Below, one piece after another: positions 16,168 through 24,315 of a stretch of 56,617 bases of DNA; position 1 is the stretch's first letter; each line of letters begins with the position of its first letter. Source of the stretch: Actinomycetota bacterium (lineage in GTDB: Bacteria > Actinomycetota > Geothermincolia > Geothermincolales > RBG-13-55-18); NCBI GenBank assembly GCA_016931915.1, contig JAFGDU010000139.1:1-56617 (forward strand). Direction: 5' to 3'. The position numbers and the translations under genes were made by a program. The notes beneath the pieces are model-generated. The model ran no database searches. It was not told the DNA's origin and saw only the letters and a list, made by a program, of their open reading frames with translations.

Positions 16168-16212
16168 GGATGTGTACGCCTGGCCCCACGTGTCGATTGA
16201 ACGGCTGACCCC
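16168..16212 (+). repeat. CTGACCCC repeat, subtype B (copy 2), at the stop of CxxCG paralogue 2
   Basis: It reads GGATGTGTACGCCTGGCCCC, then ACGTGTCGATTGAACGGCTG, ending ACCCC. It stops one base before the minus-strand stop codon (16214-16216). The stop TGA pairs with the repeat as CTGA-CCCCA-TCAG. Confidence 0.85.
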
Positions 16213-16213
16213 A

Positions 16214-17293
16214 TCAGGCCTGGAGGGTGAAGGTGACGGTTGAGGGGCTGGGGGACTCCCAGCTGACCTCGGGTTTGCCGCCCTCGGCCAGTTCGTAAAG
16301 GGCGGAGAGGTGCCCGGCGAGAATGTGCTCCTCGAAGGGGTTATCCACCGTTACGGTCAGGCGCCCGCCCTCCATGTTCCAAGACACGGGATTGCCCTGG
16401 CCGCGCAGGGCAAGGGAGTCCAGCACGTCCCGGTAGAAAGCATCCCTGTCGAGCCCGCCACCGGGCTCGGCGCAGGAGGGGAACTCCTTGCGGATGTGGG
16501 CAAGGGAGAACTGGCGCTGCGCATCGACGATCACCGGGTAGACGTCATCGCCCAGCTCGCGGGCCAGCTCGCGCAGGACCACGCTTGTGGTATAAATTTC
16601 CAGAACAACCATGCGCACGTTGTGACTGGTGTCCATCATCAGGCCCTGCTCCTCCGTCCATTCCATGCCCTTGAGCTGGACGGGCACGCCGCATCCCGGG
16701 CATCTATCGTAATGCCGGCTGCCGGGCTTCGGCGGCGGAACGGTGAAGGTGAGACGCTGCGAGATCTCCGGGCGCTCGCCGGTGGGCTCGACCACGATGA
16801 CGTCATCGGCACCGCGCTTCTCCCAGCGGTAGTCGTATGGCGTCTCCCCCAGGCTCTCCAGCGCTCCCACCACCACGGCGGACATGAGGTCCTTGTTGAA
16901 GGGGTTGCGGATTATGGCCGCCCCCGGACCCTTGCTGGTATAGGCGACGGTCTTCGCATAACCCTGGCCGGTCCACGAGGCCATGCGGTTGAAGTAGGTG
17001 ATGACCAGCCTGCGCACGCCGGGTATATGGCGGATCACCCAGCGATACTTGCCGATGTTGCCGTCTATGACTTCCTTGGCGGCGTTGCGCTGCGCCTCGA
17101 AGACGATGTGCTGGATGGATATGCCCAGCGCCTCCTCGATCTTCCTGAAGATCTCCGAGAGATAATCCGCCTCGATGATAAGGGTGCGGAAATCCGGCCT
17201 GTTCTTGCTGGTTATGGTGCCGTTGCCGCTCCAGATCAGCTCCTTGCCGAGCCAGTAGGGAAAACCGCAGACCTTGCACTTCTTGATACGCAT
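16214..17293 (-). CDS. Uncharacterised two-halved CxxCG protein, paralogue 2
   Basis: A 359-residue paralogue of the proteins at 13097-14164 and 36435-37460, and the copy in which the internal duplication is clearest. Half 1 has C6/C9 (KCKVCGFPYWL), a GNG turn, EALGISIQHIVFEAQR (54-69) and IIRNPFNKDLMSAVVVGALE (127-146). Half 2 has C198/C201 (RCPGCGVPVQL), RELGDDVYPVIVDAQR, and TVDNPFEEHILAGHLSALYE. The repeated (V/F)xAQR and NPF landmarks fall in the same order. No membrane segment or signal peptide, so cytoplasmic. ATG 17293 follows GTGAGGTTGTT. The last codons GCC-TGA are identical to those of the adjacent nitroreductase, and in both a CTGACCCC repeat abuts the stop. Function unknown; metal binding is likely. 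Confidence 0.75.
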   Translation of the reverse strand: MRIKKCKVCGFPYWLGKELIWSGNGTITSKNRPDFRTLIIEADYLSEIFRKIEEALGISIQHIVFEAQRNAAKEVIDGNIGKYRWVIRHIPGVRRLVITYFNRMASWTGQGYAKTVAYTSKGPGAAIIRNPFNKDLMSAVVVGALESLGETPYDYRWEKRGADDVIVVEPTGERPEISQRLTFTVPPPKPGSRHYDRCPGCGVPVQLKGMEWTEEQGLMMDTSHNVRMVVLEIYTTSVVLRELARELGDDVYPVIVDAQRQFSLAHIRKEFPSCAEPGGGLDRDAFYRDVLDSLALRGQGNPVSWNMEGGRLTVTVDNPFEEHILAGHLSALYELAEGGKPEVSWESPSPSTVTFTLQA

Positions 17294-17385
17294 AACAACC
17301 TCACTTCTCTTAAAGCCCCAGTTTATATTCGGAACAACGGCGGCCGAGGCTTAGGGTTTAAAGCGGCGCATGCGGGCGGCTTCAC

Positions 17386-17430
17386 GGATGTGTACACCTG
17401 GCCCTGTGTGTCGATTGAACGGCTGACCCC
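17386..17430 (+). repeat. CTGACCCC repeat, subtype B (copy 3), at the nitroreductase stop
   Basis: It reads GGATGTGTACACCTGGCCCT, then GTGTGTCGATTGAACGGCTG, ending ACCCC one base before the minus-strand stop at 17432. Together with the stop it makes CTGAC-CCC-GTCAG. It differs from the copy at 16168-16212 at only a few positions. Confidence 0.85.
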
Positions 17431-17431
17431 G

Positions 17432-17953
17432 TCAGGCCCCTTGGTTCCACCTGTCGTAACGGACGATCTCGCTGATGGGTTTGCGGCCCGGGAAATCGGG
17501 GTACACTGCCGGATATCCCAGGGGAGTGAGGGCCACGATGCGGATGTTCTCGGGCACTCCGAGTATGGAACGGATCTCGTCCTCATTCATCCAGCCCACC
17601 CAGCAGGTCCCCAGTCCCTGGTTCCAGGCTTCCAGCACGAGCTGCTGGAAACTGATGCCGATGTCCAGCATGTAGTAGGGCTGGCCGTTTGCGTTCCCGG
17701 ATTTCTCGGGGTCCGCACAGGCCACTATGAGCACCGGAGCCGCCACAACCGCTTTCTGGATGGGGTTGTTTTTCAGGGTGGAGGCGACGGCCTCCTTGAC
17801 GGACTGGTCCCTGATCACGATGTAGGTCCAGCACTGCATGTTGGCCCAGGAGGGCGCGAGGCGTGCCGCCTCCAGCACCGCCTCCAGCTTCTCGTCCTCC
17901 ACCGGGCGGTCTCCATACCTGCGGATGCTGCGCCTTTCTTCGAAGATCTTCAT
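17432..17953 (-). CDS. Nitroreductase family FMN oxidoreductase
   Basis: A 173-residue protein of the nitroreductase fold (FMN-dependent, usually homodimeric). It has the N-terminal FMN signature RRSIRRYGDRPVEDEKLEAV, the AARLAPSWANMQCW block with the expected S-N-Q phosphate contacts, DIGISFQQLVLEAWNQGLGT and IVALTPLGYPA near the C-terminus. Such enzymes reduce nitro compounds, quinones or enones, or act in cofactor metabolism. The substrate is not predictable. The start at 17953 (MKIFEERRS) is chosen because GGGAG sits 8 bp upstream; 17974 is possible. It is oriented with CxxCG paralogue 2, 138 bp upstream of it, with a repeat between. Confidence 0.85.
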   Translation of the reverse strand: MKIFEERRSIRRYGDRPVEDEKLEAVLEAARLAPSWANMQCWTYIVIRDQSVKEAVASTLKNNPIQKAVVAAPVLIVACADPEKSGNANGQPYYMLDIGISFQQLVLEAWNQGLGTCWVGWMNEDEIRSILGVPENIRIVALTPLGYPAVYPDFPGRKPISEIVRYDRWNQGA

Positions 17954-18126
17954 GCCTGCATCTCCCTTCTTCATGCCCGCCTCAGTGGTAATCTTCCCGC
18001 ATGCAGGAGAAGAATAACACATGGGCATGATTTCGGGTCGGTCTCAGCATGTGTCCTGTTCGAGGGGTTACAGGTTTGTCTGTCCGCAATGTATGTCCCG
18101 GGCCTGACCACGAGATATATTCGGGA

Positions 18127-18154
18127 TTGACCGTGGGGGTTGCTGATATAAAAT
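18127..18154 (+). promoter_or_regulatory. Predicted promoter of treT
   Basis: TTGACC (18127-18132), a 16-bp spacer and TAAAAT (18149-18154) within TATAAAAT, 47 bp before the ATG at 18202. Confidence 0.5.
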
Positions 18155-18201
18155 GGCATTGGGCGTCGGAGGGATGCGGAAGCAGTAGAGAGAGGGAACA
18201 A

Positions 18202-19449
18202 ATGCTGCCCTTGGTGCCGGTTCAACCGAAGCATTTGGATCAATACCGCGGCATCGCGGGTGACGAGGTGATCGACGATATCCTTGCCGTAGCCGAGGAT
18301 CTCAAGGGCGTAAGGATAGCGCACATCAACAGCACGGCCCACGGCGGAGGCGTAGCCGAGCTCCTCTACACCCTGGTGCCCCTTATGAGCAGCATAGGCC
18401 TGGAGGCGGAGTGGCGTATCATGCAGGCCGATGCGGACTTCTTCACCATCACCAAGCTTTACCACAACGCGCTGCAGGGGATGGAGATCCCCGTCACCGA
18501 GGAGATGAGGTCGAAGTACCTCTCGGTATGCGAGGAGAACGCGTCCGACTGCGATCAGGAATACGATCTCATCGTCGTGCACGATCCCCAGCCATGTGCC
18601 ATGCTCGCGGCCATGGAGGGAAAGCCCGCCGGCAAGGCCAAGTGGATATGGCGCTGTCACATCGATTCCACCTTTGCCAGGGACGAGGCCTGGGAATTCC
18701 TCAAGCCATATATAAACCTCTACGACGGGGCCGTTTTTACCATGGACGATTACATCAAGTCGCCCATCGATGTACCGTGTCTGGCCTTCATCCCGCCCTC
18801 CATTGACCCCCTGAGCGCCAAGAACATCATCCCCGAGAAGCGGGTACAGTCGGACATCGCCAACCGCTACGGCATCGACGAGACCAGGCCCATAATGCTG
18901 CAGGTCTCCCGCTTCGATCCCTGGAAGGACCCCCTGGGCCTGGTGGACTGCTACCGGGAGGTCAAACGCGACTATCGCGACCTGCAGCTGGTCTACTGTG
19001 CCAGCATGGCCGATGACGACCCCGAGGGATGGCACTACTACGAGAAGACCTTCCACTACAGCGAGGGCGACCCCGATATCTTCCTCCTCTCCAACCAGCA
19101 GGGTGTGGGTAACGTGGAGGTGAGCGCCTTTCAGGCCATGGCCACGGTGGTGCTGCAGAAATCCCTGCGCGAGGGTTTCGGGCTCACGGTTGCGGAGGCC
19201 ATGTGGAAGCGCAAGCCGGTGGTGGCCGGTGAGGTGGGGGGTATTCTGCTGCAGGTGGACGACGGTATAAACGGCTTTCTCGTGGACGACATAGGGGAGG
19301 CGGCGGTAAAGGTCAGCCTGCTGCTGGACAGCCCCGCAACCGCCCAGCGCATGGGAGAAGCCGGCCACGAAAAGGTGCGCCGCAATTTCCTCTCCACGCG
19401 CCAACTCCTTGACTACCTGCGCTTCTTCCGCATCGTCCTCGATAGTTAG
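18202..19449 (+). CDS. treT: Trehalose glycosyltransferring synthase (GT4)
   Basis: A 415-residue GT4 enzyme that makes trehalose from an NDP-glucose and glucose, reversibly. The N-terminus reads INSTAHGGGVAELLYTLVPL, the glycine-rich donor loop typical of TreT. Further blocks are WRCHIDSTFAR, FTMDDYI, PSIDPLSAKN, MLQVSRFDPWKDPLGLVDCY and the EX7E-like SLREGFGLTVAEAMWKRKPV. The length matches the roughly 410-residue family norm when ATG 18202 (after AGAGAGGGAACA) is used rather than upstream in-frame codons. With OtsA- and OtsB-like genes in the same region, two trehalose routes are present. A 7-bp GGGGTCG/CGACCCC hairpin follows the stop. Confidence 0.88.
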   Translation: MLPLVPVQPKHLDQYRGIAGDEVIDDILAVAEDLKGVRIAHINSTAHGGGVAELLYTLVPLMSSIGLEAEWRIMQADADFFTITKLYHNALQGMEIPVTEEMRSKYLSVCEENASDCDQEYDLIVVHDPQPCAMLAAMEGKPAGKAKWIWRCHIDSTFARDEAWEFLKPYINLYDGAVFTMDDYIKSPIDVPCLAFIPPSIDPLSAKNIIPEKRVQSDIANRYGIDETRPIMLQVSRFDPWKDPLGLVDCYREVKRDYRDLQLVYCASMADDDPEGWHYYEKTFHYSEGDPDIFLLSNQQGVGNVEVSAFQAMATVVLQKSLREGFGLTVAEAMWKRKPVVAGEVGGILLQVDDGINGFLVDDIGEAAVKVSLLLDSPATAQRMGEAGHEKVRRNFLSTRQLLDYLRFFRIVLDS

Positions 19450-19450
19450 A

Positions 19451-19469
19451 GGGGTCGATCAACGACCCC
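19451..19469 (+). terminator. Stem-loop directly after treT
   Basis: GGGGTCG, loop ATCAA, CGACCCC: a perfect 7-bp stem starting 1 bp after the stop codon. There is no T-tract, so it may be a processing or pausing hairpin rather than an intrinsic terminator. Confidence 0.5.
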
Positions 19470-19545
19470 GACGCGACTGGAAGCTCGTTACGAACCACAC
19501 CATTAGCAGAGATTTCATCTGCTGCCATACGTACGAAATCGTGTG

Positions 19546-19592
19546 GAATGTGGAGGCCTGACCCCCGACGTTGAAAATGGAGGGCTGACCCC
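19546..19592 (+). repeat. CTGACCCC repeat, subtype A (two units), upstream of the ABC ATPase
   Basis: It reads GGAATGTGGAGGCCTGACCC, then CCGACGTTGAAAATGGAGGG, ending CTGACCCC. It is in opposite orientation to the copy at 20427-20471, so the ABC gene is bracketed by inverted copies. A small direct repeat GGTACCCAGGTACC follows. Confidence 0.85.
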
Positions 19593-19685
19593 AGGTACCC
19601 AGGTACCGGCGGAAATAGAGAATGGTGTATCATGTATCGAGATATACAAGACCGGATTTCGGCTGGACAAAGAGGAGGAAAACCC

Positions 19686-20417
19686 GTGGTCGATGCGGGA
19701 AATAATGGTAAAGACCTGATAGTATTCGAGGGCGTGTGCAAGACATATCCCATGGGTGAACTCGAGGTCAGAGCACTGCGCGACGTGGATTTATCCATCA
19801 AGAAGGGCGAGCTGATCGTCATCCTGGGTCCCAGCGGCTCGGGCAAGACGACCCTGCTCAACCTCATCGGGGGGATGGACACCGTTACCGGGGGCAAGCT
19901 GACCGTCAACGGGCAGGATATCTCGCACCTGGATTCCAAGGGGCTCACCGACTACCGGCGCACCCAGATTGGGTTTATATTCCAGTTTTTCAACCTCATT
20001 CCCACCCTTACCGCGCTGGAGAACGTAGAGTTCGCGCTGGAACTGGTGGAGAACGACACGCACGACCAGTCCATGCGCGCCCTGGAGATGGTGGGGCTTG
20101 CCGACCGCGCCGACCACTTCCCCAGCCAGCTTTCAGGCGGCGAGCAACAGCGGGTAGCCATAGCCCGCGCCATCGTAAAGGAACCGCCCATACTACTCTG
20201 CGATGAACCCACCGGTGAGCTGGACTTCGAGACCGGGAAGAACGTGCTCAAGGTGATGCAGCGCATCAACCGCGAGGAAGAGCAGACCATCATCCTCGTG
20301 ACCCACAACTCGGCTATCGCGGAGATGTCCGACCGCACCGTGCGCCTGCACAGCGGCGAAGTAGCCGAGATAAGCAGAGTGGAAAAACCCAAGGACGCGG
20401 AAGAACTCGTCTGGTAG
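19686..20417 (+). CDS. ABC transporter ATP-binding protein (LolD/MacB-type)
   Basis: A 243-residue ATPase of the MacB/LolD/FtsE class, which powers lipoprotein, peptide or lipid extrusion. Walker A is GPSGSGKTTLLNL, the Q-loop region is FIFQFFNLIPTLTALENV, the signature is LSGGEQQRVAIARAI, Walker B is ILLCDEPTGELD and the H-loop is VTHN. GTG 19686 is preferred because AGAGGAGG lies upstream. An in-frame ATG at 19632 would add 18 residues. No permease gene is adjacent, so its membrane partner must be elsewhere or lost. Inverted copies of the CTGACCCC repeat lie on both sides. Confidence 0.88.
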   Translation: MVDAGNNGKDLIVFEGVCKTYPMGELEVRALRDVDLSIKKGELIVILGPSGSGKTTLLNLIGGMDTVTGGKLTVNGQDISHLDSKGLTDYRRTQIGFIFQFFNLIPTLTALENVEFALELVENDTHDQSMRALEMVGLADRADHFPSQLSGGEQQRVAIARAIVKEPPILLCDEPTGELDFETGKNVLKVMQRINREEEQTIILVTHNSAIAEMSDRTVRLHSGEVAEISRVEKPKDAEELVW

Positions 20418-20426
20418 CGTCGAGCC

Positions 20427-20471
20427 TGGGGTCAGCCCTCCATTTTCAACGTCGGGGGTCAGGCCTCAACG
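20427..20471 (-). repeat. CTGACCCC repeat, subtype A (two units), after the ABC ATPase stop
   Basis: It reads TGGGGTCAGCCCTCCATTTT, then CAACGTCGGGGGTCAGGCCT, 9 bp after the stop codon. GGGGTCAG is in the sense orientation of the gene, as at the other 3'-end copies. Confidence 0.85.
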
Positions 20472-20568
20472 TTCCGCGCAATCGTATATGAATGCGGTCG
20501 GGCGAGATATTCCCAGGATTAGATTTTAGGAACTTACGAGCTGGCAAAGCACCGGGGTCGATTGCGCC

Positions 20569-21336
20569 TTAGAGCTGGGAGAGGAGGTCCAGGAGTCCGT
20601 CCGGCCCATCGACGGTCATGTCGGCTACCGCCTCCAGCTCGATGGGGGTCTCGGGGGAGAGAACGGCGATGGCAATGCCGTCGAACCCTCCCTCCTTCAT
20701 GAGGTAGCGCAGGCCGCGGAAGCCGGCCACGTCGGTTAGATCGTCCCCGGCGTACAGGCCACGCTTCAGCCTCCAGCCGGCGGCCAGCCTTATGAGCACC
20801 GTCCCCTTGTTGACATCCACCGGCGGGCGCAGCTCCAGCGTCATCCTGCCGCGCTCAAGCTTCAACCCCAGGTTGTCGGCCAGGCTCTCGGCAAGCTGCA
20901 GGGCTTGCTCCTCCATCTCGGGTACCTGGCGTAAATGCAGGGAGATCGAAGCGAGCTTGTTCTCGAGGAACACGCCGGGCAGCTTGGTCAGCGAATCCTT
21001 CAGCTCCTCACGTGCCCGATCCAGGGTGGGGAGGTAGGGCAATACCTCGGGATCGATATGCGGCTCGTCCTCCATCCATTCCATGCCATGCAAACCCACG
21101 TAATGTACATGTGCCAGACCCACCAGGGACGCCACGCTGGCTGCCCGGCGCCCCGACATCACGCAGAAGGGATAGCGGCGGGCCAGGTCCGGGAGGATCT
21201 CCGCGGCACGCGGGTGCAGGACGGCTTCCGCGGGAGTGGGTGCTATGGCGCTCAGGGTCCCGTCGAAGTCCAGGAAGAGACCGGAGCGGCGGGGCTCCGC
21301 CTTGAAGGTAGAGATCCAGTCGCGGGGTTCGCTCAC
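20569..21336 (-). CDS. otsB: Trehalose-6-phosphate phosphatase
   Basis: A 255-residue HAD-superfamily (type IIB cap) phosphatase that converts trehalose-6-phosphate to trehalose. It has the nucleophile motif FLDFDGTLSAIAPTPAEA with catalytic aspartates, motif II FCVMSGR, HYVGLHGMEW (the OtsB substrate block), a Lys in VDVNKGTVLIRL, and YAGDDLTDVAGF (motif IV). The reading frame overlaps the upstream CpsB-type gene by 4 bp (ATGA), so the two are translationally coupled, and the sugar epimerase precedes both. It serves the OtsA-like GT20 enzyme at 14292-15896, although the two are not in one operon. Confidence 0.9.
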   Translation of the reverse strand: MSEPRDWISTFKAEPRRSGLFLDFDGTLSAIAPTPAEAVLHPRAAEILPDLARRYPFCVMSGRRAASVASLVGLAHVHYVGLHGMEWMEDEPHIDPEVLPYLPTLDRAREELKDSLTKLPGVFLENKLASISLHLRQVPEMEEQALQLAESLADNLGLKLERGRMTLELRPPVDVNKGTVLIRLAAGWRLKRGLYAGDDLTDVAGFRGLRYLMKEGGFDGIAIAVLSPETPIELEAVADMTVDGPDGLLDLLSQL

Positions 21337-22136
21337 CGTTGCCTCCCTCGCGCGAAGAGCCGGCTCCGTCCGGAGCGCTTCTGAGGCTCTAGCGGGACAT
21401 CCACCAGATCCTCTCCGGCCAGCGCGAGTTCGGGGTTCACCTCGAGGAGGAAGCGCACTGCCTTCTCGCCGTATTGCCTGCCGATTATCCGGGCGGCCTC
21501 CGAGAGGTCGGGGCTGCGGCCGTTGGGCTTATGCGCGTCTGATGCCACGATGCGCGCCAGGCCTTCATCCAGTAGGGCCAGGGCGCTGCGTTGCGCTGTC
21601 TTGCCGTATAATCCCTCCAGGCTGCCGGAGTTGATCTGTACCTCCACCCCGCGCTCCACCAAAGCCCTCACCGCCTCGAGCCTGGAGGAGAGGAAGCGGT
21701 TACGCTCAGGATGGGCGAGGATGGGAACGATGCCACACAACTGGACCCTGAAGAGGATGTCCGCCGTCGCCGTCGGCATGTCTATCAGGGGAAGGTCACA
21801 AAGAAGATACCTTCCGTTACACCGCAGGGTCGGCCCCTTCAGGTCGCCTCCTCCGCCGGCCAGGTCGTAGAGACCGGCGTTGATCCTCACCTCTACTCCC
21901 GGGATAAGTTCCAGCGCTATTCCTTCCCCGCGCAGGAGTTCGCTATGCTCCGCCACGGACGCCAGCACCGCAGGCAACTCGAGGTTGGGATTCTCGAGAT
22001 CGTAGTGGGGCGTGGCCGCCATGCGGGCGGTTCCTCCCCGCACCGCGATACGCGCCATGTCCAGGAATTCCGTGTCGTCGGAGGCGCCGTCGTCGAAACC
22101 TGGCAGTATATGGGAATGGAGGTCGGTAAAGGGCAA
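21333..22136 (-). CDS. CpsB/YwqE-type PHP-family tyrosine phosphatase
   Basis: A 267-residue metal-dependent PHP phosphoesterase. The metal ligands appear as TDLHSHILPGFDDG at the N-terminus, ATPHYD, PGVEVRIN, PILAHPERNRFL and the late ASDAHKPN. This layout is typical of CpsB/YwqE, which dephosphorylates the tyrosine kinase controlling capsule length. No such kinase is in the window, so another phosphoester substrate is possible. The 3 bp after the epimerase stop and the 4-bp overlap with otsB place it in the middle of a three-gene minus-strand operon. The C-terminal tail is rich in arginine. Confidence 0.85.
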   Translation of the reverse strand: MPFTDLHSHILPGFDDGASDDTEFLDMARIAVRGGTARMAATPHYDLENPNLELPAVLASVAEHSELLRGEGIALELIPGVEVRINAGLYDLAGGGGDLKGPTLRCNGRYLLCDLPLIDMPTATADILFRVQLCGIVPILAHPERNRFLSSRLEAVRALVERGVEVQINSGSLEGLYGKTAQRSALALLDEGLARIVASDAHKPNGRSPDLSEAARIIGRQYGEKAVRFLLEVNPELALAGEDLVDVPLEPQKRSGRSRLFARGRQR

Positions 22137-22139
22137 AAT

Positions 22140-23090
22140 CTACCTCCGCAGGTTCTGCCGGTACCAGTCCACGGTGCGCGAGAGCCCATCCTGGAGAGAG
22201 GTACGCGGCTTCCAGTCCAGGACCTCTCCCGCCCGGACGGCGTCGAGGGCTATATGGTCGAGCTCTCCTTCCCGCGCCTCCGCGTACACTGCCGCCATGT
22301 CCCGATCCATGATATCCGCGATGCCGTTGTAGAGTTCGTTAACGGACGTCTCCACACCGGTTCCGATGTTCAAGAACTCGCCGCCGCCCTTGGACAGGGC
22401 CGAGCGGTAGGCGTCAACTACGTCGTCCACGTAGACGAAGTCGCGCGTCTGCCCGCCGTCGCCAAAGATTGTGCATTCCTCTCCGGCCAGGATCTTGCCG
22501 ATAAAGATGGCCACGACACCCGCCTCCCCGAAGGGATTCTGGCGCGGCCCGTACACGTTGGCTAGGGCAAGGGTACAGCAGGAAATACCGTACGTGCGCT
22601 CGTAGTAACGGATATAGTCCTCGGCCACGAGTTTGCTCACGCCGTAGGGGGAGTCCGGCCGCCTGGGCGCATCCTCGGCCACCGGGATGGAATCCGGCTC
22701 GCCGTACACGCATCCCCCGGAACTGGTGTTGACGAAGCGCTTGACGCCGTTGTCGACCGCCATCTGCAGAACGTTGATGGTGCCCAGCACGTTCACGTCC
22801 GCGTCGAACACCGGGTCCTTTACCGAGGCACGTACGTCGGGCTGGGCGGCAAGGTGGATGACCGCATCCTGCTCCTTGCCCTTGAAGGCGGCGGTGAGGG
22901 CGTCGTCGCGGATATCCGTATGCAGGAAGGAGAAGCGGTTCTCCTTAGCGGCGTCTTTTACGCCTATGAGGTTGTCGAATTTTCCCGTGGACAGGTTGTC
23001 CACGACCGTCACCGCGTGCCCTTCATCCAGCAAGGTGTCCACGAGGTTGGAACCGATGAATCCCGCCCCACCAGTAATCACGATGCGCAA
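22140..23090 (-). CDS. NAD-dependent nucleotide-sugar epimerase (GalE-like, extended SDR)
   Basis: A 316-residue extended short-chain dehydrogenase. The NAD-binding motif is ITGGAGFIGSNLVDTLL (4-20), followed by VVDNLSTG, HLAAQPDVRASVKDP, the active-site region NTSSGGCVYGE and the catalytic YGVSKLVAEDYIRYYE (Y and K of YxxxK). The C-terminal half has VYGPRQNPFGEAGVVAIF and RDFVYVDDVV. This matches UDP-glucose/UDP-GlcNAc 4-epimerases. The exact sugar is not determined. It is the first gene of the operon with the CpsB-type phosphatase and OtsB. With the UDP-sugar dehydrogenase at 11742 it suggests synthesis of UDP-uronic or epimerised sugars. Confidence 0.88.
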   Translation of the reverse strand: MRIVITGGAGFIGSNLVDTLLDEGHAVTVVDNLSTGKFDNLIGVKDAAKENRFSFLHTDIRDDALTAAFKGKEQDAVIHLAAQPDVRASVKDPVFDADVNVLGTINVLQMAVDNGVKRFVNTSSGGCVYGEPDSIPVAEDAPRRPDSPYGVSKLVAEDYIRYYERTYGISCCTLALANVYGPRQNPFGEAGVVAIFIGKILAGEECTIFGDGGQTRDFVYVDDVVDAYRSALSKGGGEFLNIGTGVETSVNELYNGIADIMDRDMAAVYAEAREGELDHIALDAVRAGEVLDWKPRTSLQDGLSRTVDWYRQNLRR

Positions 23091-23164
23091 TCACTCCACC
23101 TCCCAGTATCCGTTGCGCCGGGAAATGCGGTCTGCGGCCCGCGCCGGCCCGCTGCAGCTGTATA

Positions 23165-24070
23165 TCAGTTAAAGATTATCACAGTACTAATATCTGGTGC
23201 CTCGTCGGGGGCCTGGTCCTGCAGGATATTCTCCCACGAGAAGGAACGCGTGATGGAGAAGAATTGCGGACGCATGTCCTTGAACTCGTTCGCTGGAGCG
23301 CGACCCTGGAAGAGGAATATATAGTCTCCTGCGACGATGTAATAGAGGAGGAACTCCGTCTCCTCGCTCATATAATTGGTACTGAATTCGGTATAGAAGG
23401 CCGGGAATCCGGAGACCTTGGTAGAGGTGAAGAAATCCGCGTCCGCGGTCTCATCCAGCTCTTCTTCCGGCGCCGTGGCAGCTGGGTCTTCCGCACTGTA
23501 TCCGGGCTGGCTCTCTGCAGGCTGCGACGATGCGCCGGAGTCCGCCAGGCCTCCCAGCGCGACGATGCGCGTGGAAGCATCCTCGGCGAGATATTCCTCA
23601 ATGGCATCGATGCCGCCGATGGATACTATGGGGTCGAGCTGGGAGAGATACAGATCCATGCTTTTACGAGAGGTGAGGATGAAGGTCATCGCCGCCAGTT
23701 CACTCTCCCCCGGCACACCCTGCTCCAGGGTCCAGGTCTCGGGAAAGGAGATACTATACCCCAGCTCGGGGTCGGTGTAATGCTGGGAGGTGTCTTCGAT
23801 CTCTCCGTTGCCGGTCTTGCCTTCGTCTTCCCCCCAGGCGATCCTGTATACCAGGTAACCAGCGCCGGCGAAGACGGCCAGCGCCAGGATAATGATGCCC
23901 AGGATGGCGGTGTAGAACCAGAAGCTGCGGTGGCGGGGCAGGATAATATCGTGCTCGGCATCTTCCCCGAGGAAGCTTTCCACCAATCCATCCTGGGAGA
24001 GGCCAGCGCCGCATATGCCGCAGTATTTAGCCCTATCGGGTTGATAGTTACCGCAATCCGGACAGATCAA
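23165..24070 (-). CDS. Zinc-ribbon membrane protein with PsbP/DUF1795-like extracellular domain
   Basis: A 301-residue protein. The N-terminus is a double-CxxC zinc ribbon (ICPDCG, then YCGICG). Residues about 46-70 form one membrane helix (FYTAILGIIILALAVFAGAG). An acidic linker leads to an outer domain beginning YTDPELGYSISFPETWTLE, the start typical of PsbP/Mog1-like or DUF1795 folds. A low-complexity acidic/serine insertion lies in the middle of that domain. TTG 24070 is inferred: AGAGG lies 7 bp before it, and the longer upstream reading has no family resemblance and would overlap a -10 box at 24253. Topology would be cytoplasmic zinc ribbon and external sensor-like domain. Function unknown. 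Confidence 0.7.
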   Translation of the reverse strand: MICPDCGNYQPDRAKYCGICGAGLSQDGLVESFLGEDAEHDIILPRHRSFWFYTAILGIIILALAVFAGAGYLVYRIAWGEDEGKTGNGEIEDTSQHYTDPELGYSISFPETWTLEQGVPGESELAAMTFILTSRKSMDLYLSQLDPIVSIGGIDAIEEYLAEDASTRIVALGGLADSGASSQPAESQPGYSAEDPAATAPEEELDETADADFFTSTKVSGFPAFYTEFSTNYMSEETEFLLYYIVAGDYIFLFQGRAPANEFKDMRPQFFSITRSFSWENILQDQAPDEAPDISTVIIFN

Positions 24071-24252
24071 GAAATTACCTCTCTTTATATCTCCTGTCTG
24101 GGAAAGTGGCTTGACCTGGAAGAGCGCCCTGTGGAAACACAAGGCGCACCACGTTCGCCTATCATCTTGCAGGGCCCCTGGCCCCGCGTTTCCAGCCCGA
24201 CTTTCCCTCTTCCCTTTAATCTTATTCTCTGCGCCGCCGTGCGTCACCTTGC

Positions 24253-24258
24253 ATTATA
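24253..24258 (-). promoter_or_regulatory. -10 box upstream of the zinc-ribbon membrane protein
   Basis: A perfect TATAAT on the minus strand, about 180 bp before the TTG start. The -35 region (CCTTGG) is weak. The long leader (about 24071-24246) holds no structure I can name. Confidence 0.4.
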
Positions 24259-24315
24259 GACGATGGTCGCACTCCCAAGGTTGCACCCCTCGCCGCAACC
24301 GCACTAGGCGATTAC

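Larger units (their letters stand above)
15897..16213. other. Intergenic region between otsA and CxxCG paralogue 2
   Basis: These 317 bp hold the otsA promoter region (15897-15965) on the minus strand. They end with a subtype B CTGACCCC repeat (16168-16212) against the stop codon of the next minus gene. The rest (about 15970-16160) shows no gene I can support. An open frame at 15965-16243 runs through the repeat and into the coding end of the next gene and has no family resemblance. Confidence 0.5.

Noticed and set aside
15965..16243. A 92-codon plus-strand ORF
   Set aside because: It runs through a subtype B repeat and into the 3' end of the minus-strand CxxCG gene, has no SD site and no family pattern.
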